From contig CM044518.1 of assembly GCA_024364805.1 (NCBI GenBank), positions 11,608,046-11,628,749 on the forward strand: DNA of 20,704 nt, given 5' to 3'. Shown here one piece after another: positions 1 to 9,299 of this stretch (within the stretch, counting starts at the first letter, position 1; each line of letters begins with the position of its first letter). The notes under the pieces were generated by a model, which was given only the letters and a program-made list of their open reading frames with translations, was not told the origin of the DNA and ran no database searches. The translations under genes and the position numbers were made by a program. Source of the DNA: Euprymna scolopes (Eukaryota; Mollusca; Cephalopoda; Sepiida; Sepiolidae).

Positions 1-590
1 AGACATCTACTGGATCAATAGAAGGATCCCACCATTTTTCAAGAAGCTTTGGCAACGAATTTAATGTGTGTTCCACTCAAGATCAGGAGTAAAAGTCAAG
101 TCGGTTTCAAATTGGCTATTTTATTTTATTTTATAATTTAAAAAAGTCATGTTGAGGGGACTAAGTTTGTTTTTTTATTATAGTTTCTTTTTAAAATTAA
201 AAAAAAAATATGCACATGAATTGACATCAGTTCCTTTATGATTTATATAAAAAATTATTCAGAAAAAAAAAATGTATTCTGTGTTGAATGTTTATTGAAA
301 AAAATCTAAATTTTTTAAATCAATTCTTTTTAGTTTTAAAAGGTTTTAAAAGAATTTACTAAAAATCGTTTTAAATTCATTGTTATTTGTTTTATAATAT
401 GTTTTAAAATTTTCAACTACCGTGGTATTTCCACGGGTTCTGCGAGTAATAATAATTTAAATAATAATAAAGTGAAGAGATATTTTAGTTTTCCAATGAA
501 ATCAATGTAGAATAAATAATTGCAGTGGTTCTGACCCAATGGATTACAAGTATGTCATCTAGTAGATATAATATAAAAATTTATGTATTA
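1..590. other. 3' UTR and downstream flank, AT-rich
   Basis: No coding sequence or recognisable repeat beyond A/T homopolymer runs. It probably contains the 3' UTR of the minus-strand gene on its right side. Confidence 0.5.
291..296 (-). terminator. Candidate polyadenylation signal of the host gene
   Basis: AATAAA on the minus strand about 300 nt after the TAG stop. Further AATAAA-like hexamers lie between 120 and 180. In sequence this AT-rich the hexamer occurs often by chance, so the 3' end is only suggested. Confidence 0.3.
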
Positions 591-593
591 ATA

Positions 594-757
594 CTATAAA
601 TACCACATATTCTTTTTTGACTGTCTGTTGTTTGTTGAAGTCGTCCCATCAGAAGGCAGGTGAGAAGTCGGTTCTAGAGGGGGGCTGTTTTCAGTTTCAA
701 AGTCGCTGACATATGATCTCTCGTCAGGATTTGATGAGCTGCGAGATAAATGGATTC
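594..757 (-). CDS. Unidentified host protein, last coding exon with stop
   Basis: Seen: after the acceptor CCCCCTTTTCAG the first two bases GA complete the codon left open by the previous exon (glycine). There follow 53 codons and a TAG stop at 594-596. The peptide runs IHLSRSSSNPDERSYVSDF and ends KKNMWYL. It is rich in Ser, Pro and acidic residues, as expected of a disordered C-terminus. The phase match and good acceptor support the exon. The reading frame is also open into the intron because a MITE copy starts about 60 bp upstream of the acceptor; that extension is not coding. No alternative last exon is evident further left. Confidence 0.82.
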
Positions 758-819
758 CTGAAAAGGGGGAAAAAATAAATAATTTCTTGACAAAAAGTAA
801 ATATTTGCAGATTAGTGGT

Positions 820-1140
820 GTTTTAAACCAACGCATTTCAGGTGGAAACATTATTATGCACTTACATGTCATGTCGAAATTTGTATAAATTCTAAAAATT
901 ACAAAAAAATGATCCAGCAGATAAATAATAACAAACAAAAATAGAATTTATAGAATCAGCAAATTTTATTGCATGTTTTAATGTGGAAAAGTTGCACGAT
1001 CAATTCTGTAAGATACACTGACTTATCTCCCTTGACTTAAATTAAGGATCTGTCATTTTAGACAAAAAGTCTCAGAAGATAATAGTGAATATTTTTTTTT
1101 TTTTTGTTAAAAATATATCTAGCACATTTTTTATAATTAA
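820..1140 (-). repeat. Palindromic MITE family, copy A (partial)
   Basis: Seen: begins with the family terminus TTTTAAACCAACGCATTTCA followed by GGTGGAAACATTATT. It then carries the family core (TGATCCAG, CAATTCTGTAAG, the TTATCTCCCTTG motif). The far terminal inverted repeat is missing or too decayed to see. The same core is present in copies at 1279-1697, 11790-11945 and 14693-15141. No open reading frame is shared, as expected for a non-autonomous DNA element. It lies about 60 bp upstream of the acceptor of the last coding exon. Confidence 0.75.
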
Positions 1141-1278
1141 ATTTTGGTTGTAAGAAAAAGTTTCGTTTGACTTGATATTTCGAAACAATAAGAATGTCTA
1201 CCTGTTTCATAGATCAAAATGAATAGGCAACAGGTTAACAGAAAATAGCTTTTATTTTGGTATTGATACAAAGAAATA

Positions 1279-1697
1279 GTGCTTGTTTTACATTGGTAAT
1301 CTCTTAATCCTACACATTTCAGGTGAAAACATTATTATATACTCATATGTCATGGCGAAATTTGTATAAATTCCCAAAATTATGAAAAATTATCCAGTAG
1401 AAAAATAATTACAAGTAAAAATGGAATTTATTGGATTATTGAATTTTATTCCATGTTGTAACGTGGAAGAGTTGTGTGACCAATTCTGTATAACAAACTG
1501 ACTTATCTGCCTTGATTGTAATTACAGTCCGCACTTTTTAAACACAAAATTTCAATTGTAATGTAATTGTGGACGATATTTTGTTAAAAATACATCTTTT
1601 ACTGGATCATATTTCATCATTTTTGGAATTCATACTAATTTCGACATGACATGTAAATAAATAATGTTTTCACCTGAAATGTGTTATTTAAAAACAT
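1279..1697 (-). repeat. Palindromic MITE family, copy B
   Basis: Seen: the left end has GTGCTTGTTTTACATTGGTA then ACACATTTCAGGTGAAAACA. The right end has TGTTTTCACCTGAAATGTGT, the inverse of the left. The arms are about 100 bp, with both ATTTCAGGTGAAAACATTATT and CATGWCATG-type blocks inverted. The core matches copies A and C. Together A and B make up about half of the 758-2389 intron. The superfamily could not be assigned because no clean target duplication is visible. Confidence 0.8.
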
Positions 1698-2389
1698 AAT
1701 TAATTCGTACATGCATCATAAATATTAAACCAAAAGGTTATACACATTTTTTCAACCAAATCATTTACATCCTACAAGAGATTTGTGGCTGTTCACATCA
1801 AGTTACTTCCCCTTTTCTCCCCGGATTTTTTCACAATCATGAGAGTTAGACACAATGAATTTCTACCTAGACAATTTTCGGTATTATTTAATTCCTGGTC
1901 TTAACTTGAAATCATTGCAATAAAAATAATCAATAAAAAGACTAAACTCTTTCTTCTTTTCTCTCTCTATCTCTCTTGATAAGAAAAAAAAAAGAGAGAA
2001 CTCTCTCTCGCAGGGAGTGACTGCCTCACGATGTCATTTTGAAAACAGTCTCAAAAAACAAGGGAGATAATTCAACATAATTCAAACTTGCAAGAATTTT
2101 GCTGTAATGCCTATAAAATTCTATTAATCACTTAAAAATGATTTTATTTATAAAAATAAAACTACTTGATCAATTTACTTGAGTTTTGGAAGACAATATT
2201 TTCTGTCCTTTTCTTATTTTTGGAAATTCTGGACAGGCACCCAATTTTCAACACTATAATTTCGACTGGACTTTTTACTGAGATAAGTTATCTCCCTTGA
2301 TATTACATTTTGCCACACTAAAGCAAGAAAGGGCCGATCAATCTTACAAACCAGTGAAATGATAAAATAATTAAACAGTGAAAGTTTAC
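1698..2389. other. Intron remainder with pyrimidine tract and two TTATCTCCCTTG motifs
   Basis: No gene seen. There is a CT-rich stretch at 1949-1978 facing a GA-rich stretch at 1982-2008, which can pair as a hairpin. CAAGGGAGATAA lies at 2060 and its inverse TTATCTCCCTTG at 2288. These motifs also occur inside the A-D MITE family. Confidence 0.5.
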
Positions 2390-2846
2390 CTGGCATGCTG
2401 TTTGATATGCCCGTGTCAAATCCATCAGCCGTTGTGACATCGAGCATTTTTCGTTGTCCAGATTCAGAGACTGAGGCTTTTGTGGCTCCAACCACAGGAA
2501 ACTGGTTATCCGGAAGGCTAAGAATACCAAAGTCTGTGTCATCTGCTGCCATCCCTTTCACTACTGATGCTGCTTCACCAGAATCTTTTTTGATCTCGCT
2601 TTCTGGGTTCACCAGTTCATTGCTATTCTTTAGATCTACTGGTTTAGACAATGACTTGACTGGTGGAGTTTTCCCGTATACGATTTGCGAATCAAAATCC
2701 CCAGTCAATTCAAATTCAGTGAAATCTGGCTTAACTCGACGACGGCTTGGTGTTTGTGGTTCTGGTGAATGTAAAATACGGACTGGCTGAAAATCCTCAA
2801 AGGAATTTCCTTTCTTTGAGGTTCCATAACTTTCCAAATTTACCAT
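2390..2846 (-). CDS. Unidentified host protein, Ser/Pro-rich exon (152 codons)
   Basis: Seen: 457 nt between the acceptor TTTCTTTGTAG and the donor CCAG|gtaaac, entered in phase 0 and left one base into a codon. It begins with an ATG, but phase continuity with the exon at 5089-5192 argues that this is an internal methionine and not the start. The peptide is polar and probably disordered. It contains HSPEPQTPSRRR, two SP/TP sites beside a basic patch that look like proline-directed phosphorylation sites. It also has the acidic/hydrophobic stretch DFTEFELTGDFDSQIVYG. No known domain is recognised. An alternative model, in which this ATG starts a separate short transcript, cannot be excluded from sequence alone. 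Confidence 0.85.
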
Positions 2847-3320
2847 CTACAAAGAAAAGCAAGAATATAAATGGTAAATTACATACCTCAACCTGATGAT
2901 GTAAGGAGGGACCACATTTGAACCCTGATCAAAGTTCCCAAGGTCAAGGTGATATTCGATTTATTGACTACAATATGGACCAAGTAGTGAGTCACTTGAT
3001 TCCAACAATAAAACATAAAGAAAGAAAAAATAAGTAAAATAATCAAATGAAACTTTAAAAATTGTCACTTTTTTAGCAGATTTCATCTAACTTAATTGCT
3101 TTCATTTTGTTATATCTTCTATTCGATTCCATATTGATTAAAATTCACGTACACATTGCCGCATCATTTATTCGTAAATCATCAGGCAAAGCGCAATGAT
3201 GCAATGATCATTGGTGAGCAAAGTTAAAAAAATAAATAACCAAATTAAACAATTTCTCACAAAATCTACCATTGTAAAACAATAAAGCCAGTTTCCCCTG
3301 TACTTCTAACATTAACGGTT
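2847..3320. other. Intron segment without recognised features
   Basis: AT-rich intron sequence. Nothing repeated elsewhere in the window was recognised. A TTTGAACCCTGATC block near 2920 faintly resembles a tRNA B box on the minus strand but has no partner A box. Confidence 0.4.
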
Positions 3321-3740
3321 TTAACCCTTTTATGACCTGGTTGAACTAATTTATTCAGTCGTAAAAAATTAATATAATGGCATAAATAAAGTGGGAACTG
3401 ATTCAAACATGCCTTGTACATATTAGTTCAGTATCCGGGTAGATGCCAGGTACGCCCAGATTGCAATTGTCCATTGCTTAGATTCAGTATGGCGCCATCT
3501 GTCTCAGAGAGTGGAAGATTTCGTTTGCTGTCATAAAAACACTTTTCAAGCACTATGGATAATAATCAAGGTAAGTTTATGAAATGCAAAAATTCTCAGT
3601 AGTTTAACTATTGAACTTCATAATTTTTCCAGTTTGAAGACAATTATAGTATTTCACAATTATAGTATTTAAACTAACTAAAATTAACAATAAATATTTT
3701 TAAAATCATCTACATCATAATTCAGTTCATAATGGGTTAA
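3321..3740 (+). mobile_element. piggyBac-type deletion derivative
   Basis: Seen: TTAA at both ends (3321-3324 and 3737-3740), the target duplication of piggyBac elements. Inside these, inverted ends read CCCTTTTATGACCTG on the left and, reversed, CCCATTATGAACTG on the right. The element is about 412 bp. At 3554 it carries an ATG (MDNNQ) followed at once by a consensus splice donor CAAG|gtaagt on the plus strand, so it seems to keep a short first exon of a transposase gene while the catalytic exons are gone. Family knowledge: piggyBac elements insert at TTAA and have ends starting CCC/CCY. Non-autonomous; could only be moved by a transposase encoded elsewhere. Confidence 0.75.
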
Positions 3741-4016
3741 TTACAACAAATTCAAAATTCTTTTTTATCTGTTAGATATGGCAAATATTGACCTGTGTTG
3801 TTAAATAGAAAAAAAAAACTCATAGGCTTTAATATTTAGTCCTGATCAATATTTTATTTTTGATGTAATGAATATGAATACACCCAGGTTCATACTCACA
3901 TGAATATAATTGGCTGGTGTAAGCCATAAATACAGATAGGTATAGCAGCCTGTATGACTTTCATTTTTTCCATCACCTTGGTTTTGCCTTTTGATCAAGA
4001 TATCCCCAAATTAAAT
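3741..4016. other. Intron segment without recognised features
   Basis: AT-rich intron sequence between the piggyBac derivative and the mariner remnant. Nothing recognised on either strand. Confidence 0.4.
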
Positions 4017-4018
4017 TA

Positions 4019-4850
4019 CAGGGCGGAGCAATAACATTCTCGTCATAAAGAAAACAAGATACAGCTTTATTTTAAAACTTTTATAAAAAAAAAATCAATT
4101 CAGGTAACATGATTATGTAGTAGAGCTGACATCTATTCAATGTAGCCGCCCTAAGCCTCAATCACCGCATCAATACGAGTCCGGAACTGGGAACATGCCT
4201 TTTCTATAAGCACCAGTGGAAGCTCGGCAAATATTCGGTGGATGGCAGAGATCAGGCTGGCTTTAGTATAGTGGGAGGTCATGTTGGTGATGTTTTTGAC
4301 ATATGACCAAACAAAGTAGTCCAGCGGGTTCAGGTCAATGGAGGAGGGAGGTCAGGGTTGGTTGGTTGGTTGTTTTTGTTTTACGGCATATCAACCCTTT
4401 TCGGGTTATTTAATGCCGAATCCAGTTATTTTGAAGAAAAATTTTTTTAATAGAATATATTTGTTGTTTTCAAGTTGATTTCTATTCAACCCATAGTTGG
4501 GACCCTAACAGGTACTACCACTCCGGGTCAGAGTGGACCTGGGAGCAATGGTAAATAAAGGGTGGCTCCACACTTCCCAAAGCCCGCAAGCTGGGGCCTC
4601 ACCACTGGATATAGTTTAAGGTCATATCCAGGACCAAGGGAGGTCAGGGAGAAAAGGGTACAAAAGTCACATCTCTGTTGAACATTGTGTCACTTTCAGA
4701 TATAATAGAAGGCTCCTATCACTATTTGGATTTGTGCACAACTGGTCAACTAGTGGATGGTCTGCAATAAAAAAAAACAACAGTTTTCATCAAACAGAAA
4801 CAGAATCATGTTGCTTTTTTCTAGGGCAACAATTTTATCGTTCCACCATG
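4019..4850 (-). mobile_element. Internally deleted mariner/Tc1-type element with nested SINE
   Basis: Seen: flanked by TA (4017-4018 and 4851-4852). The inverted ends are CAGGGCGGAGCAATAA and, reversed from the right, CATGGTGGAACGATAA. On the minus strand it keeps a clean 65-codon C-terminal transposase end with SSIDLNPLDYFVWSYVKN, and the stop lies at 4151-4153. The D in IDLNPLDY fits the third catalytic aspartate of DD(n)D transposases. The N-terminal side contains TCTGAAAGTGACA, as in the related element at 11062, but the middle of the gene is missing. A 279-bp SINE sits at 4358-4636 inside it. Dead as an autonomous element. Confidence 0.8.
4358..4636 (-). mobile_element. SINE-like retroposon with (CCAA)n tail, nested in the mariner
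   Basis: Seen: perfect 13-bp target duplications AGGGAGGTCAGGG at 4345-4357 and 4637-4649. Read on the minus strand, the insert ends in a (CCAA)n tail, seen as TTGGTTGGTTGGTTG on plus. Just before the tail is the inverted pair CCCGAAAAGGG and GGCATTAAA. There is no open reading frame of note. A long perfect target duplication and a short repeated tail are typical of LINE-driven retroposition. No clear tRNA or 7SL head was seen, so the origin of the 5' end is unknown. Confidence 0.75.
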
Positions 4851-5088
4851 TAAGTGAGATCATACCCATTATTTTGATCAAGTTTGGTGACAGTCACGTG
4901 ATGTGGATAGTAGACGAGCATAGGGATAAGCAAAAACAAAAAACTCCACATTTTATAAAGTGTGGATTTTCAGTGATGACAGATAAGGTGTAAAGCTAAA
5001 CATGTTCTTTTCAGTTATCATCATGACTGGGGTGCTGAATATACACATGGTCCATAACCTGGAATAAAAAAAATCAAGAAATCCTTAC

Positions 5089-5192
5089 TGTATTTCCAGG
5101 TGGATGGTGCTCTTCTGCTACTGGAGAAATCTGAGATTTGTTATGGTTTTTGTGTAATTCTTGGAGTTCGTCTTTAAATTCTTCAAGTTTCT
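5089..5192 (-). CDS. Unidentified host protein, short coiled-coil exon
   Basis: Seen: a 104-nt exon, too short to stand out as an open reading frame but well supported. It has a strong polypyrimidine acceptor (TTTCTTTTCTTTTTTCAG) and the donor ACA|gtaagg. Its first two bases AG complete the G left by the previous exon, and it ends on a full codon. The peptide starts EKLEEFKDELQELHKNH, a clear amphipathic helix, and finishes QISPVAEEHHPPGNT. The neighbouring exons match in phase on both sides, which is the main evidence that it is real. It may be a short second coiled coil used for oligomerisation; that is inference. Confidence 0.82.
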
Positions 5193-5829
5193 CTGAAAAA
5201 AGAAAAGAAACATCCATTACGTAATGACCATTTTTTTTTTTAAGCAATTATGTGCTTGTGTAGTAAATGAACTGACTTATTTTTGAACGACCATAAATAT
5301 CTGTTTCTAGTGAAGCGGTATTGTAATGTAGCCTTTATGCTCGTACTATGTTCATTACAGTTCAAAACTTTCTTGGACCCCCACGCCGTTCGGCACCATC
5401 AGAAAGGAACAAACAAACAAAAATAAATAAATCTGACTCAGCTTTTCTTTCGTTTTTAACACAAGTCGTTTATTACCGCTTTTTCTTTCTCCCTGTCTTG
5501 ACACCAGCTTAAAAGTTTCTCACTTCTGCTCCACTACACGCCAGCCATAGACAGCCATTTCTTATACATCCATCATTTTTGACCGCAATCTTTTTCCCCC
5601 AGGCATGTGGTGTCCTTTTTTTTTTCTTTTTTTGCAAGCTCACAGACACTTCCTAATTTTCATATATCTTTTCTTTTTATCCTCACAAAACCAGATATCT
5701 TACAGCTCCTGCTAATATTTTCCCACGTGATCATACACATTCTGTTACAGTATAATATTAAAATTTATTTATAGCTCTAGTATTGCACTACCGAGCTATT
5801 TTTTTTTTCTTACATAGGCATAACCACTT
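5193..5829. other. Intron segment, mixed low-complexity sequence
   Basis: Contains a relatively GC-rich block near 5380-5400 (GACCCCCACGCCGTTCGGCA) of unknown nature and many T-runs. No gene recognised. Confidence 0.4.
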
Positions 5830-6060
5830 ATTAAGGCCAGAGATGACTCGAGGATAAGGGTTAAGAGTGTACAGTAGTCAGTTGGACAATATAGTAATCG
5901 TTAGTAATGGAAATTTGGTAAATTTGTTAACTTAATTGGAACGGCTCATCAAGAACTTGTTTACATTGGACTTGAAGACAACAATATTGTAGTCAGCTGG
6001 AAAATGGAAGACAGTTCCACAGGCGTGCAGTTCTAAGAAAGAAGCTTTGTTCATGCAATC
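5830..6060 (-). mobile_element. LINE 3' tail (end of reverse transcriptase ORF plus 3' UTR)
   Basis: Seen: on the minus strand from 6058 the translation gives HEQSFFLRTARLWN and then, in a shifted frame, PADYNIVVFKSNVNKF before a stop. The same block recurs at 11640-11770 (EFHEQSFFLRTAHLWNSL, PADYNLIVFKS). RTARLWNSLP is the familiar C-terminal signature of many non-LTR reverse transcriptases of the CR1/jockey group. The 3' UTR runs to about 5830. 5'-truncated and frameshifted. Confidence 0.7.
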
Positions 6061-6141
6061 TACGTTTACTATTTGAATGAAATTGTGTTGTTAATATTTA
6101 TATTTAAAAAATATATATGCATTGAATAAAATTTATTTTAC

Positions 6142-6144
<3 letters not shown>

Positions 6145-6184
<40 letters not shown>
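6145..6184. repeat. (AT)n microsatellite
   Basis: About 40 bp of uninterrupted AT dinucleotides. Confidence 0.95.
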
Positions 6185-6188
<4 letters not shown>

Positions 6189-6368
6189 AAAATTTGAAGA
6201 TTATTTCAATGTAGATTTATCAGGATAATAAATAGCTCAAGATATGAGGTAGAGCTTAGATACAAAAAAATATTAAATAAATTTTTTTTTTAAATAACCA
6301 ATACAAAGATATTGTGCATGTAAATTTAATCATCAATTCAATAAGGGAAATACATCAACAGGAATAAG

Positions 6369-6422
6369 AGATATAAAAGCTCTTTATATCTAGGTATTTC
6401 GAAGCCTAATGCTTCTCATCAG
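6369..6422 (-). ncRNA. Hammerhead-ribozyme-like core (partial)
   Basis: Seen on the minus strand: CTGATGA (6416-6422), a perfect 5-bp stem GAAGC/GCTTC with loop ATTAG (6401-6415), then GAAA (6397-6400). This is the order and spacing of the conserved hammerhead core and stem II. It is followed by TACC and a perfect 9-bp hairpin AGATATAAA/TTTATATCT (6369-6391). I could not place a convincing stem I and UH cleavage site, so activity is not claimed. Hammerhead motifs are known from Penelope-like retroelements and retrozymes; membership here is inference. Confidence 0.45.
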
Positions 6423-6436
6423 AAGGGGAGAGAGGG

Positions 6437-6471
6437 TGCTAGGTAAAGAAAAATAAATGTGGCACCTAGCA
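6437..6471. repeat. Short inverted repeat beside the hammerhead-like core
   Basis: TGCTAGGT at 6437-6444 and ACCTAGCA at 6464-6471 form a perfect 8-bp stem with a 19-nt loop. The CTAG-containing arms could also pair with the TACCTAG that follows the GAAA of the hammerhead-like core. Confidence 0.5.
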
Positions 6472-6479
6472 ATACACAC

Positions 6480-7651
6480 ATTAGGAAAGGAATATTAGGG
6501 TATCTAGGATAAAGGTTAAATAGTATAGAGGTGAAGGGAGGAAAAGCTGGGGAGCTATTGTGATAAAGGTAGAATAAGCCAAACTGGGATTATCACATAA
6601 TGGATATAAGATGCATGGAATAGGATTAGGGGGTTTGCAATGATACGTTGGAGGGGGGGGTGAGTTCAATACGTGTGACATATGAGGAGATATGTAATTA
6701 AATTCAAGAAAAAATAAAGAAGAAATAATGTAATATTGTGACCCTTGAGCTGTGATCACAGCGTAGTATCTCTATTAACTGTGGCAGACAGTGCCAAGAG
6801 TCAAAACATTGTTATTATTAATTGATTCGAGTGACGGTGGGTCACTGGATCTATTATTATGATTAGAAAAATAAAAACACTTACAATGGAAAAATGTGAG
6901 TGACAGCTGGAAAAATAAAAGGCTACAAAGGAATGTGAATTTAGAAAATAAAGGTAAACAGAGTTCTGGAGGAATTTTTGGTTTGTGTAAACAAATAACT
7001 AGATTTAGGTTTACGTCAGAGTTGGGGTCTTAAACATGTAATGATACGTAGATTTGAGTAGATTTTAATCAGTCGTTAGCTGACTGCCAAAGAGAACAAA
7101 CAACTCAAAGAGGAGTTAGTCTCTCCCCTTGACGTGAGGAGCGGCATCTTCTGTGACAGCCAAGATGTAAAAACTAAAAAGAGAAAGCATTGTAAATCTC
7201 TGAGGGAAACTAAGAATAAGAATAATAAACACGGAAAACAAAATAGTTCTTGACAATGAAATATTTTCTTGCACTGTTCAAGAGATGAAGGGAACCATAA
7301 CCTAAGGTTAGTAGTCCGTTATCAAACATACATTCTGTGCCTTATGTGGCATATTGTGAACCTGTCCTGAATTAATGACTGTTACCTTGTCTCTGTTATG
7401 CAAACATATCTGTTTGAATATGTGTAAACACACACACACACAATGAACATTTACAGCCACTAGATGACACAAGCATCGGTTTTATACACACATATATATT
7501 TTATAGACCAGATGGGCATACACACATTATATACACCTGCTATCCAACAATAAGAAGAAATAATGGTAAAAAGATTTTATAGAATAATGGAAAAGGAGAG
7601 TAGCATGATTATGGAGGGGTGATTTCAAATAAAAAACACAAGTGTTTTGTT
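6480..7651. other. Long intron segment without recognised gene
   Basis: AT-rich with purine-rich patches. A G-run lies near 6651-6660 and a short (CA)n at about 7428-7442. No coding frame, transposase or SINE box recognised on either strand. Confidence 0.4.
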
Positions 7652-8319
7652 CATATATATATACTAGCTGGATGCTCGGCGTTACCCAGTCATACAATAC
7701 GCTTAAACATGATATTTTAATTTATCCAGATTGCATGTGTATTATTATAGAATCAATCCTCTATTGATTATTATATACTATGAGGACTAATTTATCTGGT
7801 GGACTAATTCGCAAATAAAATAAAAAAAATAATGTTGTTCATCAAATTCTGTCTGTGTTTACAATATCACATCAGCTAATATTTGGGCTTGGCAATGAAT
7901 GCTTAGGAAAAGTCATTTCTGATTAATGTTTAGTTTTAAAATATGCAAACAAAGAAATGATTTGCCTCAATTTTAAATGGTACCTCTTCTTTTATCGTAA
8001 ATTGAACTCATTAATGAGAAAAAATTAAAATGAAATGGTGAGATGATAAGATATGTTTTTTTGAGAAGAAATGATTTGCTAAGATTTTATTATTTCCTTT
8101 GGCCGGTGTAATGTAAAATATTCCCCTGTAAAAATTCTTTTTTATCTACAAGAGAGAAAAGACTATTTTTTAAGATCGGATTTCTGTACAAAATACACCC
8201 AAGAACACTGCCAGACATATAAATTACTTTTGTGTGAAATCTGCAAAAGATAGGTTCAGTCATTTCAGAACCTATGGTGAAAGAACTCACACACATACGC
8301 AGTGATTTTATATAAGAGT

Positions 8320-8356
<37 letters not shown>
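7652..8356 (+). repeat. Unclassified dispersed repeat bracketed by (AT)n
   Basis: Seen: after a short (AT)n at 7652-7663 comes CTAGCTGGATGCTCGGCGTT. The far end has CACACACATACGCAGTGATT, then TTATATAAGAG and a 35-bp (TA)n (8322-8356). The arrangement (CTAGCTGGATGCCCGGCGTT-like start, CA-rich then GTGATTTTATATA end, AT microsatellites outside) resembles an interspersed repeat common in invertebrates, but I cannot name the class. No transposase or RT motif seen. Confidence 0.45.
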
Positions 8357-8359
<3 letters not shown>

Positions 8360-8400
8360 GTTTGATAGTTTGCTTGAAGCATTGCTGGTAAATAAGTATA
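8355..8400. repeat. Dispersed repeat, shared with 12316-12362
   Basis: GCTTGAAGCATTGCT then GGTAAATAA, preceded by an AT microsatellite. The same block with few changes is at 12334-12359, also just after an AT run. Too short to classify. Confidence 0.6.
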
Positions 8401-8482
8401 TAGGTATTTCTAATTAGAAATATTAAAAGTAAAAGACAGATTTATTAATATTACGTTTCTGAATTTTTGAGATAAGGATTGG

Positions 8483-9012
8483 TTATTCATATTATTTGGA
8501 TTCATCAGACTACTGTTCACATCTTGATTGTCATTTTCAGAATGTTTCAGTTGATGTAACCTTCGACCTTCTTCAGGTGTATCTTGTCAAACTCAGTAAT
8601 GTTTCTGTCAAACTTGGGAATTTGGGCAGAATTTTGAATGGAAACCTTTATTTATTTCACAGTGGTAGCATACTCTTGTTCCATCAGACATGACTGGATA
8701 GAGGTCCAAAGTAATTCGCAATTGTATTTTTTGGTTACCCACACTGAGAATTGAACCTCTAACTTTCAGGAGAATATTATTATTTCTTATTTTACAATTG
8801 ATTTTTCCAAGTACTATAACCACTGTGCTATGTGTCCTTGCAAACAGTTTTAATACATATTTTGAGAGCCTTAAACCTATTTTATTTCTAGTTGTAAATT
8901 CCCGAGTTCGCAAGATACACCTGAAGAAGATCCAAGATTACATCAATTGAAACGTTGTAAAAATGATACTCAAAATGAAAACAGTAGTCCGAAGAATCCA
9001 AATAATACAAAG
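8483..9012. repeat. Inverted-repeat element around a tRNA-like SINE
   Basis: Seen: arms of roughly 100 bp at 8483-8588 and 8911-9012 are inverted copies. The outer edge is TATTATTTGGATTC on the left and its inverse on the right. The inner edge is TACACCTGAAGAAG (inverse on the left). The space between is occupied by a SINE-like sequence. A third single copy of the arm is at 18666-18765. Read outward-in, each arm has a similar reading frame (LHQLK...NSS..NPNN). The class is unknown. Confidence 0.65.
8640..8835 (-). mobile_element. tRNA-derived SINE (decayed)
   Basis: Seen on the minus strand: TAGCACAGTGGTTATAGTAC resembles a tRNA A box region and, about 75 nt on, GGTTCAATTCTC matches the B box. 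The A-B spacing is longer than in a tRNA, so this is a diverged or interrupted head. The AT-rich tail region ends with ATAAATAAAGG near 8650. No cloverleaf can be drawn, so it is not a tRNA gene. Confidence 0.55.
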
Positions 9013-9291
9013 ATTCATTGATATAGAAATAGATAACATTATCATCTTCAGTTATTTGTTTTTGTTCATCTCTTCGTAAAATTTTGTAGACAAAACATAG
9101 TCAAACGATATAACGACATCTCACATTTTCAAGTAAGAGAAACAAGAGTTTTCAGTTTAGTCTCTCTACTGGAAGCATTGCGAGCAGGTTGCATCAAATA
9201 ATGTAGAAATAATCTAAGTTGAATGTTACCACAAGACACTGTCTGTTTGTGTCTCTAATTGTTATGTGGGGGATAGTGCATATATTCTTAT
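9013..9291. other. Intron segment without recognised features
   Basis: No gene or family member recognised. A GGAAGCATTGCGAGCAGG block at 9170 faintly resembles the 8355 repeat. Confidence 0.35.
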
Positions 9292-9299
9292 GTATGTAT

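Noticed and set aside
2395-2790. Plus-strand open frame of 131 codons
   Set aside because: It is the complement of the host exon at 2390-2846, which has splice sites and phase agreement; the plus frame has neither.
2846-2846. ATG at the start of the 2390-2846 exon as the gene's start codon
   Set aside because: A good acceptor immediately precedes it and the upstream exons join in phase, so it is more likely internal.
8640-8835. Functional tRNA gene
   Set aside because: A-B box spacing is too long and no cloverleaf or acceptor stem can be drawn.
8608-8913. 101-codon minus-strand frame
   Set aside because: It runs through the tRNA-like SINE head (A and B boxes), so it is a chance frame in a non-coding retroposon.
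8911-8960. Second hammerhead core in the CCTGAAGAAG...GAAACGTT sequence
   Set aside because: CTGAAGA and GAAA are present, but the sequence between them does not form a convincing stem II in any of the three copies.
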